Positions 9,245 to 17,236 of a DNA stretch of 64,000 nucleotides are shown here, piece by piece; positions within the stretch are counted from its first letter, which is position 1, and each line of letters opens with the position of its first letter. Where the stretch lies: assembly GCF_004121055.1 (NCBI RefSeq), contig NZ_PYAL01000007.1, forward strand, positions 396,992 to 460,991, given 5' to 3'. The notes under the pieces are model-generated. The model made no database searches and had not been told where the DNA came from. It saw only the letters and a list, made by a program, of their open reading frames with translations. Origin of the DNA: Achromobacter aloeverae (GTDB lineage: Bacteria > Pseudomonadota > Gammaproteobacteria > Burkholderiales > Burkholderiaceae_B). The translations under genes and the position numbers were made by a program.

Positions 9245-9293
9245 GCTTGTCTCCCTGGAAAGTGGTCCGGGTCGCCGGATCCTTGTAATGGCG

Positions 9294-10853
9294 TTAGCGC
9301 ATCGGACGCGCCCGCGGTCCCAGCTGCGTGCGTGCCACCTCGTAGGCGTCCTCGACCCAGTCGCACAGCAAGGCGCGCGTCTCGGAAGGCTGGATGATAT
9401 CCACGATGCCGAACTTCTCGGCGGTGCGGAAGGGCGACGCCAGCTTGCGGTAATAGGCTTCCAGCTCCTCCCGGCGCAACTCCGGATCGGGCGCGGCCTC
9501 GATCTCGCGTCGATAGGCGGCGGCGACGCCGCCTTCAATGGGAATGGAGCCCCACTGCGCGGATGGCCACGCGAAACGGTGGTTCAGGCTTTGCCCGGTC
9601 TCGCCGTACTTCGGTCCATGCAGGCCGCCGCCAACGCCGAAGGCACGCCGGATGACGATGGACACCCAGGGCACCGCCGCCTGCTCGATGGCGCCAGCGG
9701 CGCGATAGACCAGCGGCACGGTGCCGGCCGCCTCGGCGTCCGGCCCGATCATCAGCCCGGGCTGGTCCACGAAATTGACGATGGGCAGGTGGAAGGTGTC
9801 GCACAGATCGACGAAGCGCTCCATCTTCGCGGCCGACTGGTGTGTCATCGCACCACCCGAGACCATGGGATCGTTGGCCATCACGCCCACCGGATAGCCG
9901 TTCAGGCGGGCGAAGCAGGTCAAGGTCGACCCGCCATAGGCGCGCGACATTTCGAAAAGATCGCCATGGTCGAACAGGCGCTTGAGGATGTCGCGCACCA
10001 TGTAGGGCTTGCGGCGATTCTCCGGTATGGCCTCGTTCAATTGAGGATCCGCCCGCGCCGGATCGTCCTCGCACGCGATCACGGGCGGCGCCTGCCACAC
10101 ATTGCGCGGCAGGAAGGAAAGAAAGCGGCGTATCTGCTGGAAAGCCTCCTGCTCGGTCTTGGCGACATTCGAAACCGTGCCCCCCCGCGCGGCTATCCTC
10201 GCGCCCCCCAGCTCATCCTTGTGCAGGGTCAACCCCAAGCCCTGGCGCACGACCGGCGGGCCGGCCGCGAAGATCTGGCTGATGCCTTCGACCATCACGG
10301 AAAAATGCGACGCCGACACCTTGACCGCGCCCAGGCCCGCGCATGCACCCAACGCCACCCCCACGACGGGGACCGTGCTCAACAAGGGAATCACTGGCCA
10401 GGTGGAATAGCCTGGGATCTTGGTCGCCTGCTGCTGTTCCAGCAGGCGCACGCTGCCGCCGGCGGTATCGACCAGCCGAACGAGGGGCATGCGTAGTTGA
10501 TGGGCCATGCGCTCCGCATACACCCATTTGTCCGCGACGGAGGATTCACTGGAGCCGGCGGCGATGGTGTAGTCATCCCCCGCCACCATTACCTTCCCGC
10601 CATCGATCCGCCCGTTGCCGATCACGGAATTGGCCGGCTGGAGCTGGATCAGGTCGCCGTCGGCCGTGTACCTGGCCTTGCCGGCCAGCGTGCCGAACTC
10701 GCGGAACGTGCCGGGGTCGAGCAAGGCGTCTATCCGTTCCCGGACCGTCAGCTTGCCCCGGCCGTGCTGCTTTTCCACCCCTTCCGGCCCGCCCATGCCG
10801 CGGGCCTGTTCACGCCGCAGCGCCAGTTCCTCGTATGCCTGTTCCCACGCCAT
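9294..10853 (-). CDS. Acyl-CoA carboxyltransferase (propionyl/methylcrotonyl-CoA carboxylase beta type)
   Basis: A 519-residue biotin-dependent carboxyltransferase with both crotonase-like halves: an N-half starting with KLTVRERIDALLDPGTF and DDYTIAAGSSES, and a C-half with VNFVDQPGLMIG, RRAFGVGGGL and FAWPSAQWGSIPIEGG. Length and layout match PccB/MccB rather than split AccA/AccD. It would move CO2 from the carrier at 4532 onto an acyl-CoA. The ATG at 10853 follows AGGGAG, so it is preferred over the ATG eight codons upstream. First gene of the minus-strand operon. Whether the acyl-CoA is propionyl, methylcrotonyl or another is open. Confidence 0.92.
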   Translation of the reverse strand: MAWEQAYEELALRREQARGMGGPEGVEKQHGRGKLTVRERIDALLDPGTFREFGTLAGKARYTADGDLIQLQPANSVIGNGRIDGGKVMVAGDDYTIAAGSSESSVADKWVYAERMAHQLRMPLVRLVDTAGGSVRLLEQQQATKIPGYSTWPVIPLLSTVPVVGVALGACAGLGAVKVSASHFSVMVEGISQIFAAGPPVVRQGLGLTLHKDELGGARIAARGGTVSNVAKTEQEAFQQIRRFLSFLPRNVWQAPPVIACEDDPARADPQLNEAIPENRRKPYMVRDILKRLFDHGDLFEMSRAYGGSTLTCFARLNGYPVGVMANDPMVSGGAMTHQSAAKMERFVDLCDTFHLPIVNFVDQPGLMIGPDAEAAGTVPLVYRAAGAIEQAAVPWVSIVIRRAFGVGGGLHGPKYGETGQSLNHRFAWPSAQWGSIPIEGGVAAAYRREIEAAPDPELRREELEAYYRKLASPFRTAEKFGIVDIIQPSETRALLCDWVEDAYEVARTQLGPRARPMR

Positions 10854-10917
10854 CTTCCGCTCCCTGTTTGCAGGCATTATGCGTGGACGGAAATTCGGGA
10901 ACAGGAAAATCGATCAA

Positions 10918-10934
10918 ATTTCGATATCCGAAAT
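10918..10934. promoter_or_regulatory. Candidate operator palindrome upstream of the carboxylase operon
   Basis: ATTTCG-N5-CGAAAT is a perfect inverted repeat in a short AT-rich patch of otherwise GC-rich DNA, about 65-80 bp before the carboxyltransferase start. IclR-family proteins bind palindromes of this size, and the operon encodes one, so binding by it is inferred. Confidence 0.4.
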
Positions 10935-10969
10935 AATGCGGCGCAGCATACCCGGTGGCGGCAAGGGCA

Positions 10970-12397
10970 TCAGATGAGTTTGCCCGGGTTCATGATCTGG
11001 TTGCGGTCTATCGACTGTTTCAAGGTCATCATCAGGTCGAACTCGACCGCCGATTTGTAATGCCGCAGCTCATCGCGGCGCAGTTGCCCGATACCATGTT
11101 CGGCGCTGATGCTGCCGCCGTTTTCGACCACGAGATCATGCACCACGCGGTTCAGCAGCACCGTGGCCGCCGCGGCGTCGCCCGTGGACACGTCCTTGGG
11201 CAGCAGCACGTTGAAGTGCAGGTTGCCATCGCCCAGGTGTCCGAAGTTGATGACATGGACCTGCGGCATCACCGACCGGATCGCGGACTCCGCGGCATCG
11301 ACGAAACGGGGAATTACCGATACCGGCAGCGCGATGTCGTGCTTGACGACTTTTCCCGCCCGCACCTGGGCCGGCGAAATCCCCTCCCGGATCTTCCAGA
11401 ACGCCTGGCGATGGGCCAGGCTGGACGCGATGGCCGCATCGTCGATGAGGCCATCGGCCACCGCCCGCTCCAGGCAGCCCTCCAGCAATGCCGACAAGCC
11501 GTCGTCGCGCGTATCCGCCACCTCGATCAAGGCATGAAAGGCGTGTGGCTGGTCGAGCGGATCCCTGACATCGGCGATCTGGTCCAGGATCAGTCGCAGC
11601 GACTGGCCGGTCAACATTTCGAAGGCGACGAGGCGATCGCCGCAGGTGTCCCGGACCCGGGCCAATAGCTGCACCAGCTTTCCGAGTTCGGCGCAACCGA
11701 CCCAGGCCGTCGCGCGCGCGGTCGGCTTGGGAAACAGCTTCAACACGGCCGCGGTGATGATGCCCAGCGTTCCTTCCGACCCGATGAACAGGTCTCGCAG
11801 GTCGTAGCCCGTATTGTCCTTGCGCAAGCCCCGCAGCCCGTTCCAGATGCGGCCATCGGGCAAGACCACTTCCAGTCCCAACGCCAGCTCGCGCATGTTG
11901 CCGTACCTGAGCACGGCGATGCCGCCTGCGTTCGTGGCCAGGTTTCCGCCTATCGTGCAGCTTCCTTCGGACCCCAGGCTCAGCGGAAAGAAGCGGTTCG
12001 CACGATCGGCCTGTTCCTGGACATGGGCCAGCAGCACGCCTGCCTCGACGGTTATCGTGTTGTTCAGCGGGTCCACCTCCCGGATGGAACGCAGGCGCGT
12101 CGTGCTCAGGATGACCTGCGCGCCGCTCTCGTCCGGCGTGGCGCCGCCGCTCATCCCCGTGTTGCCGCCTTGCGGCACCACGGGCGTCCGTGTTTCGTTG
12201 CAGAGACGCATGACCTGGGCAAGCGCTTGCGTCGTATCCGGCCGCACGATGAAGCTACCCCTGCCCTTCCACTTCCCCAGCCAGTCGACCTCGTACGATG
12301 CCTTTTCGTCCTCGGCGGCCACGATGCCGGCATCCCCCACGATGGCACACAGCTTTTCTTCGAACGGCGTTTGAACCGATTGCTTCGCGACTGTCAT
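10970..12397 (-). CDS. FAD-linked oxidase (GlcD / D-2-hydroxyacid dehydrogenase family)
   Basis: A 475-residue flavoprotein of the VAO/PCMH type. The FAD-binding domain occupies about residues 40-220 (PQGGNTGMSGGA; TIGGNLATNAGGIAVLRYGNMRE), and the C-terminal cap ends with the family's NFGHLGDGNLHFNV, ISAEHGIG and DRNQIMNPGKLI blocks. Relatives oxidise D-lactate, glycolate or D-2-hydroxyglutarate to keto acids. It begins 4 bp after the racemase gene. In this operon it may oxidise a D-hydroxy acid or related product formed after hydantoin cleavage; the substrate is inference. Last gene of the transport/hydantoinase operon. Confidence 0.92.
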   Translation of the reverse strand: MTVAKQSVQTPFEEKLCAIVGDAGIVAAEDEKASYEVDWLGKWKGRGSFIVRPDTTQALAQVMRLCNETRTPVVPQGGNTGMSGGATPDESGAQVILSTTRLRSIREVDPLNNTITVEAGVLLAHVQEQADRANRFFPLSLGSEGSCTIGGNLATNAGGIAVLRYGNMRELALGLEVVLPDGRIWNGLRGLRKDNTGYDLRDLFIGSEGTLGIITAAVLKLFPKPTARATAWVGCAELGKLVQLLARVRDTCGDRLVAFEMLTGQSLRLILDQIADVRDPLDQPHAFHALIEVADTRDDGLSALLEGCLERAVADGLIDDAAIASSLAHRQAFWKIREGISPAQVRAGKVVKHDIALPVSVIPRFVDAAESAIRSVMPQVHVINFGHLGDGNLHFNVLLPKDVSTGDAAAATVLLNRVVHDLVVENGGSISAEHGIGQLRRDELRHYKSAVEFDLMMTLKQSIDRNQIMNPGKLI

Positions 12398-12401
12398 GCC
12401 A

Positions 12402-13061
12402 TCACCACCCCAGGCGCAGCCGGCCCAGGGCCATCGCGACCGCCGCCTGCGTGGGCTCGACGACGGGCAGTCCGACGGCATCCTGCAGCAGTTGCCGATA
12501 GGGCGCCATGCCCGCGCATCCCATGACCAGGACGTCGGCGTGGCACGTGTCCCGCAACGTGGTTCCGGTACGGATCATCGCGTCCAGCGTGGCCTTCCTG
12601 TCGGACAGCTCCGCCACCGTCCGGCCTATGGCCAGCTCTCCCACGATCCGGTCTTTCACGCCCATCGCCGCCCAGGTCCGCAGATGACGCGGAATGGAGA
12701 TGTCCAGGATGGCGATGACGCCCACGCGCAGGCCCATGGACAGGGCGGTAAGCACACCGCATTCGCTGATGCCCAGCGCAAGCACGCCAGGAATCTCCCT
12801 GATCGAATGCAGCCCCGGATCGCTGAAGCAGGCCGTGACGAATCCCGCGGCATCGTCACGGTGCAGCTCCGCGAACTGCCTCACGAGGACAGACGCGCGG
12901 TCCACATCCTCCTGGGTCTGGATTCCCAGGGGCCCCTCGGCAAGCGTGACGCACTCTATCCGCGGGCCGTCAGCGCTTCTCAGGGGATCGAGCGCGGCGG
13001 CTATCCCGGCGGTGACATCCGTATTGCTGTTTGGGTTGATCACATACAAGGTCTTGGTCAT
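12402..13061 (-). CDS. Asp/Glu/hydantoin racemase family protein
   Basis: A 219-220-residue member of the Asp/Glu/hydantoin racemase family. It opens with YVINPNSNTDVT, as in hydantoin racemases, and has the two catalytic cysteines in TACFSDPG and VMGCAGMA. These abstract and return the C5 proton of a 5-substituted hydantoin. The ATG at 13061 has a perfect GGAGG eight bases upstream; a GTG at 13070 is possible but overlaps that site. Co-location with a hydantoinase supports hydantoin racemase over aspartate racemase or maleate isomerase. Confidence 0.87.
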   Translation of the reverse strand: MTKTLYVINPNSNTDVTAGIAAALDPLRSADGPRIECVTLAEGPLGIQTQEDVDRASVLVRQFAELHRDDAAGFVTACFSDPGLHSIREIPGVLALGISECGVLTALSMGLRVGVIAILDISIPRHLRTWAAMGVKDRIVGELAIGRTVAELSDRKATLDAMIRTGTTLRDTCHADVLVMGCAGMAPYRQLLQDAVGLPVVEPTQAAVAMALGRLRLGW

Positions 13062-13107
13062 GGTGCTCACCTCCGGATCGGGCGATCCTGATGAAAGAGC
13101 CGGGAAT

Positions 13108-14043
13108 CTAGCCCAGCAGCGCGTCCTGCCGCGCGATCAGGCGCGTCAATTCCTCATGGTCGGTGCCGTCCAGCGCCGGTCCGGGCTTGCGGACAAAGGC
13201 CGAGCGGATCGCCCCCCGGCGACGCAAGGTTTCCTTGCGCAACGCCAGGCCTATGCCATACTGGAACTCATGGCGCAGCAGCGGCAGGTAGATGTTGAAC
13301 AGATCCTCGGCCTGGTCGGCTTTTCCATCGGCGAACAGCTTGCACACTTGCACCAGCATCTCGGGATAGGCGAAGCCCGTCATCGCGCCATCCGCGCCGC
13401 GCAGCATTTCCTGCGGCAGGAACAGGCCGCCGTTACCCACCAGTATGCTGATGCGTCGGCGCCCCTCGGCCTCGCTCTCCTTGCGGATACGGGTCAGTTT
13501 GCGCATGCCCGGGAAATCCTCGTGCTTGAGCATCACGACCTGCGGGAATTCATCGATCAACCGATGGATGACCGCCACCGAGGTGTGGACCGCCGTCGAC
13601 TGGGGGAAATCCTGCAAGCATATCGGGATATCCTTGCCCAGCAGGTTCGCGATGCCGGCATAGTAGCCATGAACCTGTTCGTCGGTCTTCAAGTTGGGCG
13701 CGGGGGCCACCATGACGCCCGCGGCGCCGAGCGACATGGCCTCGTTCGACAACCGCTGCACATGGCGGTTCGAGGAGTGGCTGACGCCGACGACCACCGG
13801 CACCCTGCCGTTCACGCGTTTAAGGATGCGCTCCATGACCGTCGTCGTCTCGGACTCGCTCAGTTTCGGCGCCTCGCCCATCATTCCCAAGATGGTGAAC
13901 CCGGTAACGCCCTTCTCCAGGTAGAAATCGGTAAGGCTGTCGATACTATAAAGATCGAGTTCACCGTCGTCGCCGAAAGGCGTTGCCGCGATGATATAGA
14001 CGCCGGATGCCTTTTCATCCAGGCGATGCGTGTTCTTGCTCAT
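13108..14043 (-). CDS. Dihydrodipicolinate synthase (DapA)-family aldolase/lyase, substrate unknown
   Basis: A 311-residue class I aldolase of the DHDPS/NAL superfamily with the GMMGEAPKLSESE block after the first strands, the VVVGVSH strand and a candidate Schiff-base Lys in VVMLKHEDFPG. The usual Tyr-containing YNxPxRTG motif is replaced by CLQDFPQSTAV, so it is not a genuine dapA and may use a different keto acid. The start follows a GAGGG site. It lies between the ABC transporter genes and the racemase, separated from the former by two hairpins. Its step in the pathway is not clear. Confidence 0.85.
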   Translation of the reverse strand: MSKNTHRLDEKASGVYIIAATPFGDDGELDLYSIDSLTDFYLEKGVTGFTILGMMGEAPKLSESETTTVMERILKRVNGRVPVVVGVSHSSNRHVQRLSNEAMSLGAAGVMVAPAPNLKTDEQVHGYYAGIANLLGKDIPICLQDFPQSTAVHTSVAVIHRLIDEFPQVVMLKHEDFPGMRKLTRIRKESEAEGRRRISILVGNGGLFLPQEMLRGADGAMTGFAYPEMLVQVCKLFADGKADQAEDLFNIYLPLLRHEFQYGIGLALRKETLRRRGAIRSAFVRKPGPALDGTDHEELTRLIARQDALLG

Positions 14044-14071
14044 GTTTACCCTCACAAAAGAAATGCGCTGC

Positions 14072-14112
14072 GTCCCGGACGGGACCCGCTCCCCCGGCAG
14101 CAAACGCTGCCG
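14072..14112. other. Two adjacent hairpins in the transporter-dapA-like spacer
   Basis: GTCCCG-GA-CGGGAC (14072-14085) and CGGCAGC-AAAC-GCTGCCG (14095-14112) are perfect short stems inside the operon. Neither is followed by a T-run on either strand, so an mRNA processing or stability role between transporter and enzyme genes is more likely than simple termination. Confidence 0.45.
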
Positions 14113-14144
14113 CGCGCCCATTGGTTTCTTGGTATGTTTTCCCG

Positions 14145-14813
14145 TCAATGTGCCCGACGGTGCTGCAGGCGGCCCAGCCAACGGGTCAAGGGCCACAGCA
14201 GGGCGAGATACATGATGGCCGCCAACGTGATCGGCGACGGATTGAACACCAGCGACTGCGCATCCCGGGCCGCGCGCAGCAGCTCCGGCATGGCCACCAC
14301 GCTGGCGATGGTCGTCATTTTCAGGATCTCGATGCTGTTGCCGACCAGGTCCGGAAGCACGTTTTTCACGGCCTGCGGGATCACGACGTAAAGCAGCGTC
14401 TGCCCATTTCCGAGCCCCGTCGAGCGCGCTGCTTCGGCCTGCCCCTTGGGCACGCCCTCGATCCCCGCGCGGAAGACTTCGGCGAAATAGCTGGTGTTGT
14501 TCAACACGAAGGCAATGACGACCGCCGCCAATTTGTTCAACTCGATGCCCAGGAATGGCCATCCGAAATAGATCAGGATAAGCAGGACCAGCGGCGGGAA
14601 TGCCCGGAAGAAGTCGACGTAGGCAATGGCGGTCCAACGGATCAGGCGCCTGCGCGCCTGCGTCATCACGATGGCGAGCGCCAGGCCGCTTACCGCGCCG
14701 AGCGGAATCACGATGGCCGACAGCCATATCGTGGTCCACAAGCCTCGCAGCAGGTAGGGAAAGACGTCCGCGTAGGTCTTGAGGTCGAAGAAGGTCTGGA
14801 TGATGTTTTCCAT
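14145..14813 (-). CDS. Polar amino-acid-type ABC transporter permease (HisM/GlnP family)
   Basis: A 222-residue inner-membrane permease with about five hydrophobic segments. The EAA loop that contacts the ATPase reads EAARSTGLGNGQTLLYVVIPQA, standard for the family. It starts 12 bp downstream of the other permease and would form a heterodimer with it. Context with a hydantoinase and racemase suggests uptake of hydantoins, carbamoyl amino acids or a related polar amide. Confidence 0.93.
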   Translation of the reverse strand: MENIIQTFFDLKTYADVFPYLLRGLWTTIWLSAIVIPLGAVSGLALAIVMTQARRRLIRWTAIAYVDFFRAFPPLVLLILIYFGWPFLGIELNKLAAVVIAFVLNNTSYFAEVFRAGIEGVPKGQAEAARSTGLGNGQTLLYVVIPQAVKNVLPDLVGNSIEILKMTTIASVVAMPELLRAARDAQSLVFNPSPITLAAIMYLALLWPLTRWLGRLQHRRAH

Positions 14814-14825
14814 GTCATTGCCCCG

Positions 14826-15503
14826 TCAGCCGGCCACCCAGTGCTTCTCCAGCCAGCGCGAAAGCGCCACGAAGGGCAGGAAAATGATTACATACACGAA
14901 TGCCGCCATCATCAGTGGCGTCGGGTTTCCCGACAGGCTGCTTGCCCCCTGGGCCACATTCAGCATCTCGTTCAGGGCCACCACCGATCCCAGCGCGGTG
15001 TTCTTCGTAATCGATATCACCCGATTGGTAAGGGTGGGCACGGCGCGGCGCATGGCCTGCGGCAGGACCACGCTGCCCATGGCCTGCCACCATCCCAGGC
15101 CGGTGGACCTCGCGGCCTCCATCTGGCCGGCGGGCAGCGAGGAAATCCCCGCCCATATGCTTTCTTCCGCATAGGCCGCCAGGACCAGGCTCAGCGCGAA
15201 CCACGTGACGAAGAAGGACGACAGCGGCAGCCCCGCCTCCGGCAGCCCGAAATACAGCACGATCAGGATGACGAGCGGCGGCAGGGACCTGAACACGTCC
15301 GCGAACACGACGATGAAGAAGGTCACCGGGCGGTTGCGACGCGCCCTGAGCACCGCCAGGATGGTTCCGGCCAGCAAGCCCGTGACGATGACCGCGATGC
15401 CCGTTCCAACCGTAATGAGCGCCCCTTTCGCAATCGCGCCCGCATATTGGGACGCGACGCTGTGGTTGAAAAAGGTGAAAAGGAATCCGCTCGTCGCTTC
15501 CAT
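14826..15503 (-). CDS. Polar amino-acid-type ABC transporter permease (HisQ/GlnP family)
   Basis: A 225-residue permease with the EAA loop EAARSTGLGWWQAMGSVVLP and membrane segments around residues 20-45, 55-80, 90-110 and 185-210. Its start codon shares a base with the ATPase stop (TGATG), indicating coupled translation. It pairs with the permease at 14145-14813 and the ATPase at 15503-16255. Confidence 0.93.
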   Translation of the reverse strand: MEATSGFLFTFFNHSVASQYAGAIAKGALITVGTGIAVIVTGLLAGTILAVLRARRNRPVTFFIVVFADVFRSLPPLVILIVLYFGLPEAGLPLSSFFVTWFALSLVLAAYAEESIWAGISSLPAGQMEAARSTGLGWWQAMGSVVLPQAMRRAVPTLTNRVISITKNTALGSVVALNEMLNVAQGASSLSGNPTPLMMAAFVYVIIFLPFVALSRWLEKHWVAG

Positions 15504-16255
15504 CAGTGGGTGGACCTCGAAATGTAGCGGGACAGGAAGCTGCGCGTGCGCGTCTCGCGCGGCTGTTCGAACACGTCGGCCGCCGATCCCTCCTCCACCA
15601 CCACGCCGCCGTCCATGAAGACGACATGGTCGGCCGCGGCATGGGCGAACCCCATTTCATGGGTTACCACCAGCATGGTCATGCCGCTTTCCCGCAGCTG
15701 CCGCATGACGCCCAGCACGTCGTCCACGAGTTCCGGATCGAGGGCGCTGGTCGGCTCATCGAACAGGATGATCTTGGGTTTCAGGGCGATCGCCCGCGCG
15801 ATTCCCACGCGCTGCTGCTGGCCACCGGAAAGCTGGGCCGGCATGGCGTCCGCCTTGTGCGCCAGGCCCACGCGCTCCAGTGCCGCCAGGGCGGCGGCCT
15901 TCGTCTCCGCCCTACCCAGCTTCTGCACCTTGCGCAGCGCAAGCGAGACATTCTGGATCGCCGTCAGGTGTGAATAGAGGTTGAATTGCTGGAACACCAT
16001 CCCCACATCCTGGCGCATCCGGTTCACGTTCGTCCTGGGATCGAGGACGTCATGGCCATTGGCCAGTATCTTCCCGGCGGTCGGCACTTCAAGCAGGTTG
16101 CAGCAGCGCAGCATCGTGCTTTTTCCGGAACCGGACGGTCCGATGACGCAAACCAGCTGGCCTGCATTGACCCGCAGGTTCACGCCGCGCAGGACCTCCG
16201 TCTGGCCATAGCTCTTACGCAAATCCGTGATCTGCAGTATCGGGCTGGAATTCAT
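15503..16255 (-). CDS. Polar amino-acid-type ABC transporter ATPase (GlnQ/HisP family)
   Basis: A 250-residue nucleotide-binding subunit: Walker [11 protein letters not shown]-loop [12 protein letters not shown], signature [14 protein letters not shown], Walker [15 protein letters not shown] and switch His in VTHEMGFA. It matches ATPases of amino-acid importers closely. It sits between the binding-protein gene and the two permease genes, overlapping the next start by one base. Confidence 0.96.
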   Translation of the reverse strand: MNSSPILQITDLRKSYGQTEVLRGVNLRVNAGQLVCVIGPSGSGKSTMLRCCNLLEVPTAGKILANGHDVLDPRTNVNRMRQDVGMVFQQFNLYSHLTAIQNVSLALRKVQKLGRAETKAAALAALERVGLAHKADAMPAQLSGGQQQRVGIARAIALKPKIILFDEPTSALDPELVDDVLGVMRQLRESGMTMLVVTHEMGFAHAAADHVVFMDGGVVVEEGSAADVFEQPRETRTRSFLSRYISRSTH

Positions 16256-16291
16256 CTGGCACCCCTTGTTTTTTTTCGCGGGATCAGCGCA

Positions 16292-17143
16292 TCATTTGCA
16301 GGTCGGCGTGACAGGCGTGGGGTCGTATCCGTCCATCCCCGGCACGCCCGTTCCCGCCGCGATGGCGACCGCCGAATCCGTCGGCTGCGGCGTAAAGCCG
16401 AACCACTTCTTCGCCAGCGCCGCGATCGTTCCATCCTTCTTCATGCACTTCAGGACATTGGAGACCTTCGCGCGACCGGCCTGGTCGTCCCGGCGGAAGG
16501 CCACGGCCCAGACCAGGCCGGTCTTGATGGTGTAGCTGGTCGCAAGCCGCGGGTTCTGCTTGGCCACCCAGGAGACGACGGTCGTGCCGGCCAGGTTGTA
16601 GTCGGCGCGCGAGGCAAGGACGGCCTGAACGGCATCGGCATTGGCGCCGTAGACTTCATACTTGAAGCCGTACTTCTCGGCGTTGTCCTTGGCCCAGGCC
16701 TCGTAGTTGGAGCCCTTGTTGACCGCGATCACCTTGCCCTTGAGCTGGTCCAGGGACGTCAGGGCGGGCGCGCTCTTCTTGCCGAGGAACGTATAGTCCG
16801 TATCCAGGTATCCCTCGGTGAAGAGCAGGGATTTGGCGCGCTCCGGCGTCACCGTCACCGGTGCGATGAGAAACTCGTATCTTCCGCTGTTGAGGCCCGG
16901 AACCAGCCCGGAAAACTCGGCGGGCTCGATGGTGATTTCGCGGCCCAGGCGCTTCGCGATTTCCTGGCCCAGGTCGATGTTGAACCCCTGAAGACCACCG
17001 TCCAGCTTGGACATCGCATGCGGCGCGAAAGTGGAGTCCACGGCCGTGCGTATCGGCCCGGTCTGCGCCATGCTCGCCGCCGCGCCCAGCAACAACGTAC
17101 TTCCCAGTAAACATTGACGAATCAGTTTGGTGAGGCCTTGCAT
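16292..17143 (-). CDS. ABC transporter periplasmic substrate-binding protein (family 3)
   Basis: A 283-residue family-3 binding protein with a signal peptide (cut near SMAQTGP) and the LDGGLQGFNIDLGQEIAKRLG block typical of amino-acid receptors. A Cys near each end of the C-terminal lobe (LKCMKK; PTCK at the end) could form a disulfide. It is the first transporter gene after the hydantoinase, with a 36-bp gap to the ATPase gene. The ligand cannot be read from sequence; hydantoin-type compounds are inferred from the neighbours. Confidence 0.92.
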   Translation of the reverse strand: MQGLTKLIRQCLLGSTLLLGAAASMAQTGPIRTAVDSTFAPHAMSKLDGGLQGFNIDLGQEIAKRLGREITIEPAEFSGLVPGLNSGRYEFLIAPVTVTPERAKSLLFTEGYLDTDYTFLGKKSAPALTSLDQLKGKVIAVNKGSNYEAWAKDNAEKYGFKYEVYGANADAVQAVLASRADYNLAGTTVVSWVAKQNPRLATSYTIKTGLVWAVAFRRDDQAGRAKVSNVLKCMKKDGTIAALAKKWFGFTPQPTDSAVAIAAGTGVPGMDGYDPTPVTPTCK

Positions 17144-17236
17144 GGACGGCTCCTGAATAGAGGACGTGGCGGGTTGGGCTTGCTTGGGATTTGCTTGGCG
17201 CTGAATCGACGCTTGCGCGGCGCGCGCGCTGGATGC

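Noticed and set aside
13108..14043. Housekeeping dapA (dihydrodipicolinate synthase)
   Set aside because: The YNxPxRTG motif is missing and the gene is embedded in a catabolic operon.
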